From Pseudoxanthomonas sp. SE1 (GTDB lineage: Bacteria; Pseudomonadota; Gammaproteobacteria; Xanthomonadales; Xanthomonadaceae), in contig NZ_CP113783.1 in assembly GCF_029542205.1 (NCBI RefSeq), positions 1,479,001 through 1,543,000 on the forward strand: 64,000 nucleotides of DNA, written 5' to 3'. The notes under the pieces are model-generated. The model was not told the origin of the DNA, ran no database searches, and worked only from the letters and a program-made list of their open reading frames with translations. Shown here piece after piece: positions 34,802-43,642 of the stretch (the first letter of the stretch is position 1; the number at the start of each line of letters is the position of its first letter). The position numbers and the translations under genes were made by a program.

Positions 34802-35551
34802 ATGGTCGGATTTGACGCCTCGGAATCCCTGACGCCGTTCCGCGAAGGCAGCGGATACGGTGCGATTCTGTTCGACCGCAAACACCTGCGGCAAGCGGAT
34901 CCCGACTGGTTCGCTCCGGAGAAGTGGGGAGACCGCGCCCGACCGGTCGACAGTGGTGGGCGGGGTGGAGCCTGGTTCATCGATGCGCCCTCCAGCCAGT
35001 GCGTGTTGCGCCACTACCGGCGCGGGGGCCTGGCCGCGCGTTTCAGCCGGGACCGCTACCTCTGGCACGGCCCGGACCGCACACGCAGTTTCGCCGAATT
35101 CCGGCTGACGCGCGCACTGCTGGCGCGCGGACTGCCGGTGCCACGCCCGGTGGCCGCGAGCTACGTGCGCGACGGCATGTTCTATCGCGCCGCTATCCTT
35201 CTGGAGCGGGTGATGGAGGTGCGCACACTGGCCGACATCGCGGGCCAGACCGGTGGCAATGCGCCATGGGAAAGCACCGGCAAGCTGGTGGCGCGCTTCC
35301 ATCGCGCGGGCCTGGACCACGCCGACCTCAACGCACAGAACATCCTCTTCGATGGAAGCGGGCATGGCTGGCTGATCGATTTCGACCGCGGCCGGCTACG
35401 CATCCCGGCCACTGCCTGGCGCGAGCAGAACCTCGCGCGACTCAAGCGCTCCCTGCTCAAGCTGCGCGGCGAACGCAGCACGGACGAAGTCGACTACGAG
35501 TTCGCGCACCTCCGCCGCGCGTACGACCACGCCTGGTCGCGAGGCTACTGA
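34802..35551 (+). CDS. kdkA: 3-deoxy-D-manno-octulosonic acid (Kdo) kinase
   Basis: Protein of 249 residues that phosphorylates the Kdo residue of the LPS core. It resembles KdkA/WaaP-type kinases: [11 protein letters not shown] near residue 19, [17 protein letters not shown] for ATP contact, the catalytic Asp in [15 protein letters not shown], and the metal-binding IDFDRGRLR. Loss of one heptose step and use of phosphorylated single Kdo is usual in some Gammaproteobacteria; that is general knowledge of the family. It is followed one base later by the hydrolase gene of the moaA cluster. Confidence 0.9.
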   Translation: MVGFDASESLTPFREGSGYGAILFDRKHLRQADPDWFAPEKWGDRARPVDSGGRGGAWFIDAPSSQCVLRHYRRGGLAARFSRDRYLWHGPDRTRSFAEFRLTRALLARGLPVPRPVAASYVRDGMFYRAAILLERVMEVRTLADIAGQTGGNAPWESTGKLVARFHRAGLDHADLNAQNILFDGSGHGWLIDFDRGRLRIPATAWREQNLARLKRSLLKLRGERSTDEVDYEFAHLRRAYDHAWSRGY

Positions 35552-35552
35552 C

Positions 35553-36305
35553 ATGGATTGGGCGCTACGCTTCCTGGGCGTCGGCAATGCCAGCGCCGTC
35601 GAACTCGGTTCGGCCATGGCCTCGCTCGAACGCGACGGGCGGCCCTGGCTGGTGATCGACTGCGGCGGAGAAGGGCTGACGGCGTACCAGACCCGCTATG
35701 GCGCGATGCCCGATGCGGTCTTCGTCACCCACCTGCACCTCGACCATGTCGCCGGTTTCGAACGCCTGTTCGTGGCCAGCTATTTCGACACGGCACGGCG
35801 AGGCAAGGTTCGCCTCTACGTCCCGGCACCTTTGGTGCCGTTGTTGCATCAGCGCATCGCCAGTTACCCGAATGTATTGGCCGAGGGCGGCGCGAACTTC
35901 TGGGATGCGTTCCACCTGGTGCCGGTGGGCGGCGCGTTCTGGCATGACGGCCAGCGGCTGGAGGTGTTTCCCGTGCGCCATCACTGGCCTGACACGGCAT
36001 TCGGGCTGCGTCTGCGCGGCAGCGTGGTCTGGACCGGCGACACGCGCCCCATCCCGGAGATGCTGGCACGCCACGCCGATGCCGGTGAACTGATCGCCCA
36101 CGACTGCGCCCTGCACGGCAATCCTTCGCACAGTGGTATCGACGATCTGGAGCGCGAATACCCGGCCTCCTTGCTGGCCCGCTGCGTGCTGTACCACTAC
36201 GCGAGTGCGGAAGACGGTGTTGCGCTGCGCGCCCGCGGCCATCGCGTGGCGATGCCCGATGAGGTGATCCCGTTGGCGCAGCCTCTCCCGACGATGTTGC
36301 CGTGA
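35553..36305 (+). CDS. Metallo-beta-lactamase-fold hydrolase
   Basis: Protein of 250 residues with the MBL-fold metal motif THLHLDHVAG near residue 58, a second metal ligand around VFPVRHHW and VWTGDTRPIPE. It resembles RNase Z/ElaC-like or related hydrolases in general layout, but the substrate cannot be deduced. It starts two bases after kdkA, and its stop overlaps the moaA GTG by four bases, so it is probably co-transcribed with both. No signal peptide. Confidence 0.85.
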   Translation: MDWALRFLGVGNASAVELGSAMASLERDGRPWLVIDCGGEGLTAYQTRYGAMPDAVFVTHLHLDHVAGFERLFVASYFDTARRGKVRLYVPAPLVPLLHQRIASYPNVLAEGGANFWDAFHLVPVGGAFWHDGQRLEVFPVRHHWPDTAFGLRLRGSVVWTGDTRPIPEMLARHADAGELIAHDCALHGNPSHSGIDDLEREYPASLLARCVLYHYASAEDGVALRARGHRVAMPDEVIPLAQPLPTMLP

Positions 36306-37315
36306 ATATCTCCGCACTGCCACGTGATCTGCTGGGACGGCCGCTGCACGATCTGCGCCTCTCGGTCATCGATGCCTGCAATTTCCGGTGCGGCTACTGC
36401 ATGCCGGCCGACCGCGTGCCCGAGGACTACGGCACCGACGCCTCGCAGCGGCTTTCCTTCGACGAAATCGAAACGCTGGTCCGCGCCTTCGCGCGGCTCG
36501 GCGTGCGCAAGCTCCGGTTGACCGGTGGGGAGCCGCTGCTGCGCAAGCGGTTGCCCGACCTGGTACGGCGACTGGCGGGCATCGCCGGACTTGAAGACAT
36601 CGCGCTGACCACCAATGGCATGTTGCTGGCGACACAGGCACGTGCATTGCACGATGCGGGCCTGCGACGCATCACGGTCAGTCTGGATGCGTTGGACCCC
36701 GAGGTGTTTGCCGATATGTCGGGGCGACGCGGACAGGTAGGCGACGTACTGGCCGGCATCGAGGCGGCCGTGGCGGCCGGATTCACCCGCCTCAAGATCA
36801 ATGCCGTCGTCCAGCGTGGCGTCAACGAAGCTCAAGTGCTGCCGCTGGTCGAACGCTTCCGCGGCACGGGGCACGTGGTGCGCTTCATCGAATTCATGGA
36901 TGTCGGCGACAGCAACGATTGGCGTCGCGACCGGATGGTTCCGTCCTCCGTGCTGCGCGACCGGATCGGCGCGCGCTGGCCGCTGCATGCGCTGCAGGCG
37001 GACTATCGCGGCGAAGTGGCCGAACGCTATGCCTTCGACGACGGCGGCGGCGAAGTCGGCTTTGTCAGCTCCGTGAGTACCCCGTTCTGCGGCGATTGCC
37101 ACCGGGCACGCGTGTCGGCCGACGGCCGGCTCTTCACCTGCCTGTTCGCCTCGGAAGGCGCCGACCTGCGCGCGGTGGTGGGGCAGGGCGAGGAGGCACT
37201 GGCCGCGCATGTCGCCGGCCTGTGGAGCGCACGCGGGGATCGCTACAGCGAACTCCGCGGCAGCCCGGAAGTGCGGGACCGGCGACGCGTCGAGATGTAT
37301 CTTATCGGCGGTTGA
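36302..37315 (+). CDS. moaA: GTP 3',8-cyclase MoaA
   Basis: Radical SAM enzyme of 337 residues that starts molybdenum cofactor synthesis from GTP. The N-terminal cluster motif CNFRCGYC gives Cys26, Cys30 and Cys33. The second 4Fe-4S cluster lies near the C-terminus (FCGDCHRARVSADGRLFTC). The protein ends in the Gly-Gly motif (LIGG) needed for activity. The GTG start overlaps the MBL-fold gene. The moaC, moaD and moaE genes follow, making a complete early pathway operon. Confidence 0.95.
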   Translation: MNISALPRDLLGRPLHDLRLSVIDACNFRCGYCMPADRVPEDYGTDASQRLSFDEIETLVRAFARLGVRKLRLTGGEPLLRKRLPDLVRRLAGIAGLEDIALTTNGMLLATQARALHDAGLRRITVSLDALDPEVFADMSGRRGQVGDVLAGIEAAVAAGFTRLKINAVVQRGVNEAQVLPLVERFRGTGHVVRFIEFMDVGDSNDWRRDRMVPSSVLRDRIGARWPLHALQADYRGEVAERYAFDDGGGEVGFVSSVSTPFCGDCHRARVSADGRLFTCLFASEGADLRAVVGQGEEALAAHVAGLWSARGDRYSELRGSPEVRDRRRVEMYLIGG

Positions 37316-37330
37316 ATCCCCAGGATCCGC

Positions 37331-37813
37331 ATGCCCCGCAAAGCCCTGACCCATCTGGACGCCGACGGCCGACCCGCGATGGTGGACGTATCCGGCAAGG
37401 AAGCCACCGCACGCGAAGCGCGTGCCACCTGCCGCGTACGCTTCCCGGCGGAGGTCGCACGCCAGCTAAGGCAGAACCGCTTGCGCAGCGCGAAGGGCGG
37501 CATCGTCGACACCGCCATCATCGCCGGCACGATGGCGGTGAAGCGCACCCACGAGCTGATCCCGTTCTGCCATCCGCTGCCGATCGACGGCTGCCGGTTG
37601 ACCGTGGACTGGGACGGCGAGTCCACGCTGCGCATCGATTGCCTCGTGCGCACCGTCCACCGTACCGGCGTGGAGATGGAAGCGCTCACGGGCGCCACGA
37701 TTGCCGCGCTGACGGTCTACGACATGTGCAAGGCGCTGTCGCACGCCATCGTGCTGGGTCCCGCGAAACTGGTGGGCAAGCGGGGCGGCAAGCACGATGT
37801 GGGAAGGATCTGA
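37331..37813 (+). CDS. moaC: Cyclic pyranopterin monophosphate synthase MoaC
   Basis: Protein of 160 residues that converts the MoaA product to cyclic pyranopterin monophosphate. Family motifs include [34 protein letters not shown] with its active-site His, [24 protein letters not shown] and the Lys-rich C-terminus (KRGGKHD). It starts 15 bases after moaA, and its stop shares a base with the moaD ATG. Confidence 0.96.
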   Translation: MPRKALTHLDADGRPAMVDVSGKEATAREARATCRVRFPAEVARQLRQNRLRSAKGGIVDTAIIAGTMAVKRTHELIPFCHPLPIDGCRLTVDWDGESTLRIDCLVRTVHRTGVEMEALTGATIAALTVYDMCKALSHAIVLGPAKLVGKRGGKHDVGRI

Positions 37814-38055
37814 TGGTCACCGTGACATTGCTCTATTTCGCCAGCCTTCGCGAGCGCACAGGCGCTGCCAGCGAGACGGTCGATACCAGTGCCGACGATC
37901 TCGCCGGGCTCTATGCCGAAGTGCAGGCGCGGCATGGCATCGCCTGGCCGCGCGAACATCTGCGGGTGGCGATGAATGGCGAGTTCGCCCACTGGCGTGA
38001 TGCGCCCGCGGAGGGCAGCGAGATCGCCTTCATTCCCCCGGTGAGCGGAGGCTGA
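37813..38055 (+). CDS. moaD: Molybdopterin synthase sulfur carrier subunit MoaD
   Basis: Ubiquitin-fold protein of 80 residues ending in the Gly-Gly tail (PPVSGG) that becomes a thiocarboxylate. It begins [17 protein letters not shown], typical of MoaD. It is placed between moaC and moaE with one-base and two-base spacing, so the two subunits of molybdopterin synthase are made together. Confidence 0.95.
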   Translation: MVTVTLLYFASLRERTGAASETVDTSADDLAGLYAEVQARHGIAWPREHLRVAMNGEFAHWRDAPAEGSEIAFIPPVSGG

Positions 38056-38057
38056 GG

Positions 38058-38486
38058 ATGCACAGTTTCCGACTCTCCGGAGTCCCACTCGACGTGCCCA
38101 CACTGCGCGGAACCCTCCTCGATGCGCGCGCCGGCGGATATGCCAGCTTCGAGGGATGGGTGCGCGATCATCATGCCGGGCGCGCGGTGGATGGCCTCGA
38201 CTACGAAGCCTATGCAGCCTTGGCCGAGATCGAGGGTGGGCGCATCCTGGCCGAAGCGGTGGCGCGGTTCGACGTGGTGGCGGCGAGTTGCGTCCATCGC
38301 GTGGGCACGCTCGCCATCGGAGACCTGGCCGTATGGGTGGGCGTGAGCGCCGCGCACCGCGGTGCCGCGTTCGACGCCTGCCGCTACATCATCGATGAAG
38401 TGAAGCAGCGCGTGCCGATCTGGAAGCGGGAGCATTACCGCGAGGGCGATGCGGACTGGCTGCATCCGATGGGGGATGGGCCTTGA
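38058..38486 (+). CDS. moaE: Molybdopterin synthase catalytic subunit MoaE
   Basis: Protein of 142 residues forming the heterotetramer with MoaD. Motifs: GGYASFEGWVRDHHAGR, LDYEAYAALAEIE, VHRVGTLAIGDLAVWVGVSAAHR, and the catalytic lysine region VPIWKREHYREGDADW. The stop overlaps the TTG start of the following propeller gene by four bases. Confidence 0.95.
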   Translation: MHSFRLSGVPLDVPTLRGTLLDARAGGYASFEGWVRDHHAGRAVDGLDYEAYAALAEIEGGRILAEAVARFDVVAASCVHRVGTLAIGDLAVWVGVSAAHRGAAFDACRYIIDEVKQRVPIWKREHYREGDADWLHPMGDGP

Positions 38487-39505
38487 GTACGCTGCGCACC
38501 GTTCTTCTTTCTGCGGGCCTGGCCGCCGTCACCTGTCTCGCCGCGCAAGTTGGCCGTGCGGCGGAACTTCTTGTCGGCAACAAGTCCGCCGATACCGTCT
38601 GGCGCCTGTCGTTGCGCGACGGGCGCAGGATCGGCGAGTTCCGCACCGGCGCGGCGCCGCACGAAATCGCAGTGGCGCCGGATGGCCGTCTCGCCGTGGT
38701 GACGAACTACGGTGCCGCGGAATCCGGCAACTCGCTTTCAGTGCTGGACCTGCGGGGCGGCAAGCCAACGCGGTCCATCGATCTTGGACAGCACAGCGCC
38801 CCGCACGGGCTCCGTTTCCTGCCGGATGGCCGTCGGGTACTGGTCACCACCGAAGGATCCGCCAGCCTGCTGGTAGTCGACGTGGCAAGCGGCGAGATCG
38901 TGCGCGTGATCGAGGTGGGAGGTGGCACCGGACACATGGTGGCGGTGTCGCCGGACGGGCATGTGGCCTATCTCACCAAGATCCAGGCCGGCACGCTGAG
39001 CCGCATCGATCTGCAGACGGGTATGAAGACCGTGGAGCGGCCTGCCGGTAAAGGCGCGGAAGGTGTCGCGGTCCGCCCCGATGGCGCCGAAGTCTGGGTG
39101 ACCAATCGCGAGGACGGCACGATCACCGTGCACGATCCCCGGACGCTGGTCGTCAAGCGGCGCATGAGCAGCAAGGGATTCCCCATCCGGGTGGTGTTCT
39201 CGCCCGATGGCGCGCTGGCGTTCGTCACCAATGCACGGGCGGCGACACTGGCCGTATTCAACGCGCGCACCAGGGTGCCGGTGGCCTCCCTGTCGTTGTC
39301 GCGCGAGGACGTGACCTATCAGCCCACGATGCTGGGCAATGCCGCGTTGCCGATCGGGATTGCCGTCGCGGCGGACCGTCCGCGTGCCTATGTCGCGGTC
39401 AGTGGCGGCGACAGGATCGCGGTGATCGACACGCAGCGCTGGCAGGTGATCGACTATTGGGTCACCGGCCGCGAACCGGATGCGCTGGGCATCGTCGCGG
39501 ACTAG
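38483..39505 (+). CDS. Exported YncE-like beta-propeller protein
   Basis: Protein of 340 residues from a TTG start that overlaps the moaE stop. Residues about 5-27 form a signal peptide (VLLSAGLAAVTCLAAQVGRAA). The body consists of repeated blades with the PHEIAVAPDGRLAVVTN and VRPDGAEVWVTNREDG pattern, typical of YVTN/YncE propellers. Such proteins are periplasmic and of mostly unknown role. Its link to molybdenum cofactor genes is positional only; a periplasmic molybdoenzyme partner or assembly factor is one possibility. Confidence 0.82.
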   Translation: MSTLRTVLLSAGLAAVTCLAAQVGRAAELLVGNKSADTVWRLSLRDGRRIGEFRTGAAPHEIAVAPDGRLAVVTNYGAAESGNSLSVLDLRGGKPTRSIDLGQHSAPHGLRFLPDGRRVLVTTEGSASLLVVDVASGEIVRVIEVGGGTGHMVAVSPDGHVAYLTKIQAGTLSRIDLQTGMKTVERPAGKGAEGVAVRPDGAEVWVTNREDGTITVHDPRTLVVKRRMSSKGFPIRVVFSPDGALAFVTNARAATLAVFNARTRVPVASLSLSREDVTYQPTMLGNAALPIGIAVAADRPRAYVAVSGGDRIAVIDTQRWQVIDYWVTGREPDALGIVAD

Positions 39506-39540
39506 GCGGCGATTCCCGGGCATCGCATGCCCGAAAAGGC

Positions 39541-39648
39541 GGTGACCCCGCCGGCTGGCCTCGGCGCCCGCGTCAGTCGATACCGTTGCTGCCTTCCGGC
39601 CCTGGCGGAGTTTTCAACCTAGCGTCGCGAGGGGCCGACGGGGCCACC
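39541..39648 (-). ncRNA. ffs: Signal recognition particle RNA (4.5S)
   Basis: On the minus strand the segment contains CAGGGCCGGAAGGCAGCAAC, which matches the conserved SRP RNA domain IV loop (GGTCAGG-TCCGGAAGG-AGCAG type) that binds Ffh. The ends pair as GGTGGCCCCG (39648 downward) with CGGGGTCACC (39550-39541), as expected for the hairpin of the small bacterial SRP RNA. The length is about 108 bases. It lies downstream of tRNA-Ser on the same strand. Confidence 0.9.
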
Positions 39649-39649
39649 A

Positions 39650-39677
39650 TAGAAAACGAAACCGCGCTCGGGCGCGG
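39650..39677 (-). terminator. Terminator of tRNA-Ser(GGA), minus strand
   Basis: Read on the minus strand: CCGCGC, loop CCGA, GCGCGG, followed by TTTCGTTTTCT. It lies between tRNA-Ser and the SRP RNA gene. Confidence 0.6.
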
Positions 39678-39715
39678 CTGCGTCGTTCATCCCGATGGCT
39701 CGGGATGGATGAATC

Positions 39716-39808
39716 TGGCGGAGAGAGGGGGATTCGAACCCCCGAAGCGCGGTTTAGACGCTTACACACTTTCCAGGCGTGCTCCTTCAACCACTCGGAC
39801 ACCTCTCC
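39716..39808 (-). tRNA. tRNA-Ser (anticodon GGA)
   Basis: Minus strand. The 5' acceptor strand GGAGAGG starts at 39808, the anticodon loop is CTGGAAA between CACGC and GTGTG (one G-T pair), the long variable arm and T arm (GGGGGTTCGAATCCCCC) are present, and CCA is encoded at 39718-39716. Confidence 0.95.
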
Positions 39809-39939
39809 GGGACCTGAACACCGCCATGGGCCGCTTTCAGGGCCGTGAATTCTAGCCTCCGCCGAGGCCGGCCACAAGCGAAGCCTTGCGGCATCCGCCG
39901 GCGGAGAGACCTCGGGCGGGGGCGTGGCACAATGTCGGC

Positions 39940-41673
39940 ATGTCCTATCTCGTCCTCGCCCGCAAGTGGCGCCCCAAGCGTTTCGCCGAACTGGTGGGCC
40001 AGGAACACGTGGTCCGGGCGCTCACCAATGCGCTGGACAGCGGCCGTGTACACCACGCCTTCCTGTTCACCGGCACGCGCGGGGTCGGCAAGACCACCAT
40101 CGCGCGCATCTTCGCCAAGTCGCTCAACTGCGAGAAGGGCACCAGCGCCGACCCCTGCGGTCAGTGCGCGGCGTGCCTGGACATCGATGCCGGCCGCTAC
40201 ATCGACCTGCTGGAGATCGACGCCGCGTCGAACACCGGCGTTGACGACGTGCGCGAGGTGATCGAGAACGCGCAGTACATGCCTTCGCGCGGCAAGTTCA
40301 AGGTCTACCTGATCGACGAAGTGCACATGCTGTCGAAGGCCGCGTTCAATGCGTTGCTGAAGACGCTGGAAGAGCCGCCGGAACACGTGAAGTTCCTGCT
40401 CGCCACGACCGACCCGCAGAAGCTGCCGGTTACCGTGCTGTCGCGCTGTTTGCAATTCAACCTCAAGCGGCTCGACGAAGAGCAGATCCGCGGCCAGATG
40501 ACGAAGATCCTCGGCGCCGAAGGCATCGAGGCCGACGCGGGCGCCATCGCCCAACTCGCGCGCGCCGCCGACGGCTCGCTGCGCGACGGCCTTTCATTGC
40601 TGGACCAGGCCATCGCCTATGCCGGTGGTGCGCTCCGCGAGGATGGTGTGCGCACCATGCTGGGCACGGTAGACCGCACCCAGGTCAACGCCATGCTGGC
40701 GGCGCTGGCGCAGGGTGATGGCGAAGCATTGCTGAAGGTGGTCGCGCGGCTGGCGGAGTTTTCCCCGGACTGGGCGGGCGTGCTGGATGCGGTGGCCGAA
40801 GCGCTGCACCGCATCCAGGTGCGTCAACTGGTGCCGTCGGCCGGTGTAGAAGCGGAGGGGGTCGATGTGGAGGCTTTCGCCGGGCAGCTGCGTCCCGAAG
40901 TGGTCCAGCTCTGGTACCAGATGGCGATCAACGGTCGTCGCGACCTGCATCTGGCGCCCAGCGGGCGCGCCGGCTTCGAGATGAGCGTGCTGCGCATGCT
41001 GGCGTTCCGGCCAGCGCAGGCGGGTGAAATGCGCGGCGATGCGCGCGCTGCAGCAACGGCCGCGCCCGTCCAGACCACGGCCGCGGCACCCGCTGCCGGC
41101 CCTGCTCGCATGCCGCCTGCGCCGGAATCCCTGGCGCAGCCGCAGCAGATGGCGCGCGAAGAATCCCCGGCGCCGCCGCGCATGGCGGCACCTGTCGCCG
41201 AGGACGCGCCGCCTTGGCTTCCGGCGCAGGCGAAACCGTCACCCGCCACGCCGGCTGCATCGTCCATGCCCGCTGACATCGGCATCACGGATGCCGAGAC
41301 CTGGCTGCACTTCGCCGGCAGCTGCGGGCTGAAGGGTGTCGGCAAGCAACTGGTCGACAATGTCGCGTTCGCGGGCTACGCGAACGGCACGCTGACGCTG
41401 GCGCTGGACAGCGGCTTCGACTACCTGCGCTCCGAGCGCACGCTCGGTGAACTTGCCGACGCCATCGCCAGTCGCTATGGCGTGGCTCCCCGCCTGGCGT
41501 TCGCCGCAGCGGCGAGCGATGCCGAAACGCTGAAGGAACGCAGCCATAGGCAGCGCGACGAACGCCAGAGCGAGGCCGAAGAAACCTTCATGAACCATCC
41601 GGACGTACGGCAGTTGATGCAGCAGCATGGCGCCAGGCTCGTCCCGGACTCCATCCGACCTTACGAAGAGTGA
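39940..41673 (+). CDS. dnaX: DNA polymerase III subunit gamma/tau
   Basis: Clamp-loader ATPase of 577 residues. Walker A is GTRGVGKTT (residues 45-53), and the zinc module has Cys64, Cys73, Cys76 and Cys79. The sensor region is [20 protein letters not shown]. After residue about 360 comes an Ala/Pro-rich linker and a C-terminal domain that in tau binds the polymerase and helicase. The ATG at 39940 fits the family start [14 protein letters not shown] saw no A-rich slip site such as A_AAA_AAG, so only one product may be made. It heads the dnaX-ybaB-recR group. Confidence 0.95.
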   Translation: MSYLVLARKWRPKRFAELVGQEHVVRALTNALDSGRVHHAFLFTGTRGVGKTTIARIFAKSLNCEKGTSADPCGQCAACLDIDAGRYIDLLEIDAASNTGVDDVREVIENAQYMPSRGKFKVYLIDEVHMLSKAAFNALLKTLEEPPEHVKFLLATTDPQKLPVTVLSRCLQFNLKRLDEEQIRGQMTKILGAEGIEADAGAIAQLARAADGSLRDGLSLLDQAIAYAGGALREDGVRTMLGTVDRTQVNAMLAALAQGDGEALLKVVARLAEFSPDWAGVLDAVAEALHRIQVRQLVPSAGVEAEGVDVEAFAGQLRPEVVQLWYQMAINGRRDLHLAPSGRAGFEMSVLRMLAFRPAQAGEMRGDARAAATAAPVQTTAAAPAAGPARMPPAPESLAQPQQMAREESPAPPRMAAPVAEDAPPWLPAQAKPSPATPAASSMPADIGITDAETWLHFAGSCGLKGVGKQLVDNVAFAGYANGTLTLALDSGFDYLRSERTLGELADAIASRYGVAPRLAFAAAASDAETLKERSHRQRDERQSEAEETFMNHPDVRQLMQQHGARLVPDSIRPYEE

Positions 41674-41680
41674 TCACGAC

Positions 41681-42001
41681 ATGCGTGGAAACATCGCCCA
41701 ACTGATGCAGCAGGCGCAGAAGATGCAGGAGAACCTGCAGCGCGCCCAGGAAGAACTCGCCAAGCTCGAGGTGACCGGCAATGCCGGCGGCGGCATGGTC
41801 AGCGTGACCCTGACCGGCGCCAAGGAATGCCGCAAGGTACGCATCGACCCCTCGCTGCTGTCCGACGCGGAGATGCTCGAAGACCTCATCGCCGCCGCCT
41901 TCAATGACGCATCCAACAAGGTCGATGCCGAATCCAAGACGCGCATGGGCGCAGCGACGTCCGGCATGCCGTTGCCGCCGGGCATGAAGCTGCCGTTCTG
42001 A
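41681..42001 (+). CDS. ybaB: YbaB/EbfC nucleoid-associated protein
   Basis: DNA-binding protein of 106 residues. The N-terminal helix ([23 protein letters not shown]), the central [22 protein letters not shown] strand and the [12 protein letters not shown] helix are typical. It lies between dnaX and recR, as in most bacteria. The start at 41681 follows a GAAGAG site, seven bases after dnaX. Confidence 0.95.
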   Translation: MRGNIAQLMQQAQKMQENLQRAQEELAKLEVTGNAGGGMVSVTLTGAKECRKVRIDPSLLSDAEMLEDLIAAAFNDASNKVDAESKTRMGAATSGMPLPPGMKLPF

Positions 42002-42059
42002 TGTTCGCCCGTGGCCGGCCCGTGCGGCCCGCCCGCCATCGCCGGTCCCGATGACGATC

Positions 42060-42656
42060 ATGTCCAGTCCGCTGCTCGAACAGCTCATCGAGTCGCTGCG
42101 CGTCCTGCCAGGAGTCGGGCAGAAGACGGCGCAGCGCATGGCCTATCACCTGCTCGACCGCGAGCGGGACGGGGGCAAGCGTCTGGCCGGCGTGCTTGCC
42201 GAGGCGCTGGACCATATCGGGCATTGCGCGCAGTGCCGTGATTTCACCGAGGGCGAGATCTGCACGCTCTGCGCGAGTGGCAGCCGTGACCGTCACCAGC
42301 TGTGCGTGGTGGAGTCGCCTTCGGATCGTCTGGCGATCGAACAGGCGACGGGATACCGCGGCGTCTACTTCGTCCTGCACGGCCGGTTGTCGCCATTGGA
42401 CGGCATTGGCCCGCGCGAGCTGGGGCTGGACGCGCTGTCGGGGCGGCTGGCGCAGGGCGAGGTCACCGAGCTGATCATCGCCACCAATCCCACCGTCGAG
42501 GGCGAGGCCACGGCCCATTACCTGGCGCAGCTGGCGCGGCAGCAGGGCGTGCGTCCGAGCAGGCTTGCCCATGGCGTACCGCTGGGCGGCGAACTGGAAT
42601 ACGTCGACCGCGGCACGCTGGCGCACGCATTCGGCGGCCGCAGTGAAATGACCTGA
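42060..42656 (+). CDS. recR: Recombination mediator RecR
   Basis: Protein of 198 residues that acts with RecF and RecO in gap repair. It has [17 protein letters not shown] (helix-hairpin-helix), the zinc finger [16 protein letters not shown] and a Toprim domain with [14 protein letters not shown] and [15 protein letters not shown] 42051 (three codons earlier) is also possible; the second ATG gives the usual [10 protein letters not shown] start. Confidence 0.94.
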   Translation: MSSPLLEQLIESLRVLPGVGQKTAQRMAYHLLDRERDGGKRLAGVLAEALDHIGHCAQCRDFTEGEICTLCASGSRDRHQLCVVESPSDRLAIEQATGYRGVYFVLHGRLSPLDGIGPRELGLDALSGRLAQGEVTELIIATNPTVEGEATAHYLAQLARQQGVRPSRLAHGVPLGGELEYVDRGTLAHAFGGRSEMT

Positions 42657-42685
42657 CCGCACTCATACGGGGACGCGCAAACACC

Positions 42686-43039
42686 ATGATCGACACCATT
42701 TTCGCCAGGATCATCCGCCGCGAGATTCCCGCCACCATCGTCTACGAGGACGATGAGGTGCTGGGCTTCAAGGACATCGCGCCGCAGGCGCCGGTGCACG
42801 TGCTTTTCATCCCGAAGAACGATGCCATCCCCACGCTGGATGACGTGCAGCCGCACCAGGCGCACCTGATAGGCAAGCTGGCATTGGCCGCGGCGGAGTA
42901 CGCGCGCCGGGAAGGCTTTGCCGCGAATGGTTACCGGGTGGTCATGAACTGTCGCGAGGACGCGGGGCAGACCGTGTTCCACATCCACCTGCACCTGCTA
43001 GCCGGTGCGCCGCTGGGTCGTTTCGGTACGCAGGACTGA
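42686..43039 (+). CDS. HIT-family nucleotide hydrolase (HinT-like)
   Basis: Protein of 117 residues that hydrolyses purine phosphoramidates and related nucleotides. The histidine triad is HIHLHLLAG near residue 98, and the family start TIFARIIRREIPATIVYEDD is clear. It follows recR by 29 bases, so it may belong to the dnaX operon. A strong terminator follows. Confidence 0.93.
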   Translation: MIDTIFARIIRREIPATIVYEDDEVLGFKDIAPQAPVHVLFIPKNDAIPTLDDVQPHQAHLIGKLALAAAEYARREGFAANGYRVVMNCREDAGQTVFHIHLHLLAGAPLGRFGTQD

Positions 43040-43066
43040 AAGACCGGCGTATTGGCCACGCAAGAA

Positions 43067-43094
43067 AAAAAGCCGCTCGTTCGAGCGGCTTTTT
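43067..43094. terminator. Bidirectional terminator between HIT gene and slp
   Basis: A 13-bp perfect stem (43067-43079 with 43082-43094), core AGCCGCTCG and CGAGCGGCT, with A run on the left and T run on the right. It ends convergent transcription from both sides. Confidence 0.9.
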
Positions 43095-43114
43095 CTTCGT
43101 CTGCTGGCGAGGTG

Positions 43115-43624
43115 TTACCACCAGCCCCAACGGCCCCAGCGCGGTCCCCAGAAGGGGTCGTAGTACGGGTAGGGACGAACCTCGACTTCGCGCACTTCCG
43201 GCCACAGATACACCACGTCCGCCGCGACACGGGGAAGCTGGTAGTCGTAGTCGCCAATGCGCGTGCTCTCGTAGCCCTCGATCTTGCCAACGAAGGTGAC
43301 CTCGCGGCCCTCGGAGAACACGGCCGGGTCGTAGAAGCCCGCGCGGCACGCGATGAAGCGGCCATCGGTCGCATCCGGTGCCGACGACAGCGGCCTGCCG
43401 GTGGCGGCGAGCGGACGCGATACAAGCTGGAAGCAGGTGCCGTTCTGGGCCGGAGTGGTACTGATGATGCGACCGCCCCAGCGCACCGGCGCGCCTACCT
43501 GCGGCGTACCGACGGAATCCCGCGGGTTGACCGGGGTGAAGGTGCCCTGCAACGGCGCGGGTGCCGTGGCGCAGGCGGAGAGCAGCGCGGCGGCTGCGAC
43601 GACAACGGCAAAGCGAAGGTTCAT
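43115..43624 (-). CDS. slp: Slp-family outer membrane lipoprotein
   Basis: Protein of 169 residues with a lipoprotein signal: lipobox LLSAC (Cys18). The middle part (QVGAPVRWGGRIIST...GTCFQLVSRPL..TGRP) and GREVTFVGKIEGYES match the starvation-inducible Slp family. The C-terminal tail is very aromatic (YPYYDPFWGPRWGRWGWW). It is encoded 18 bases after the transglutaminase gene on the same strand and may be co-transcribed with it. Confidence 0.85.
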   Translation of the reverse strand: MNLRFAVVVAAAALLSACATAPAPLQGTFTPVNPRDSVGTPQVGAPVRWGGRIISTTPAQNGTCFQLVSRPLAATGRPLSSAPDATDGRFIACRAGFYDPAVFSEGREVTFVGKIEGYESTRIGDYDYQLPRVAADVVYLWPEVREVEVRPYPYYDPFWGPRWGRWGWW

Positions 43625-43642
43625 GGCCAGTCTCCAGCGGGT

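Noticed and set aside
39886..41673. Frameshift site in dnaX giving a short gamma product
   Set aside because: No A-run or other slippery heptamer was found at the domain border, so only the long form is annotated.
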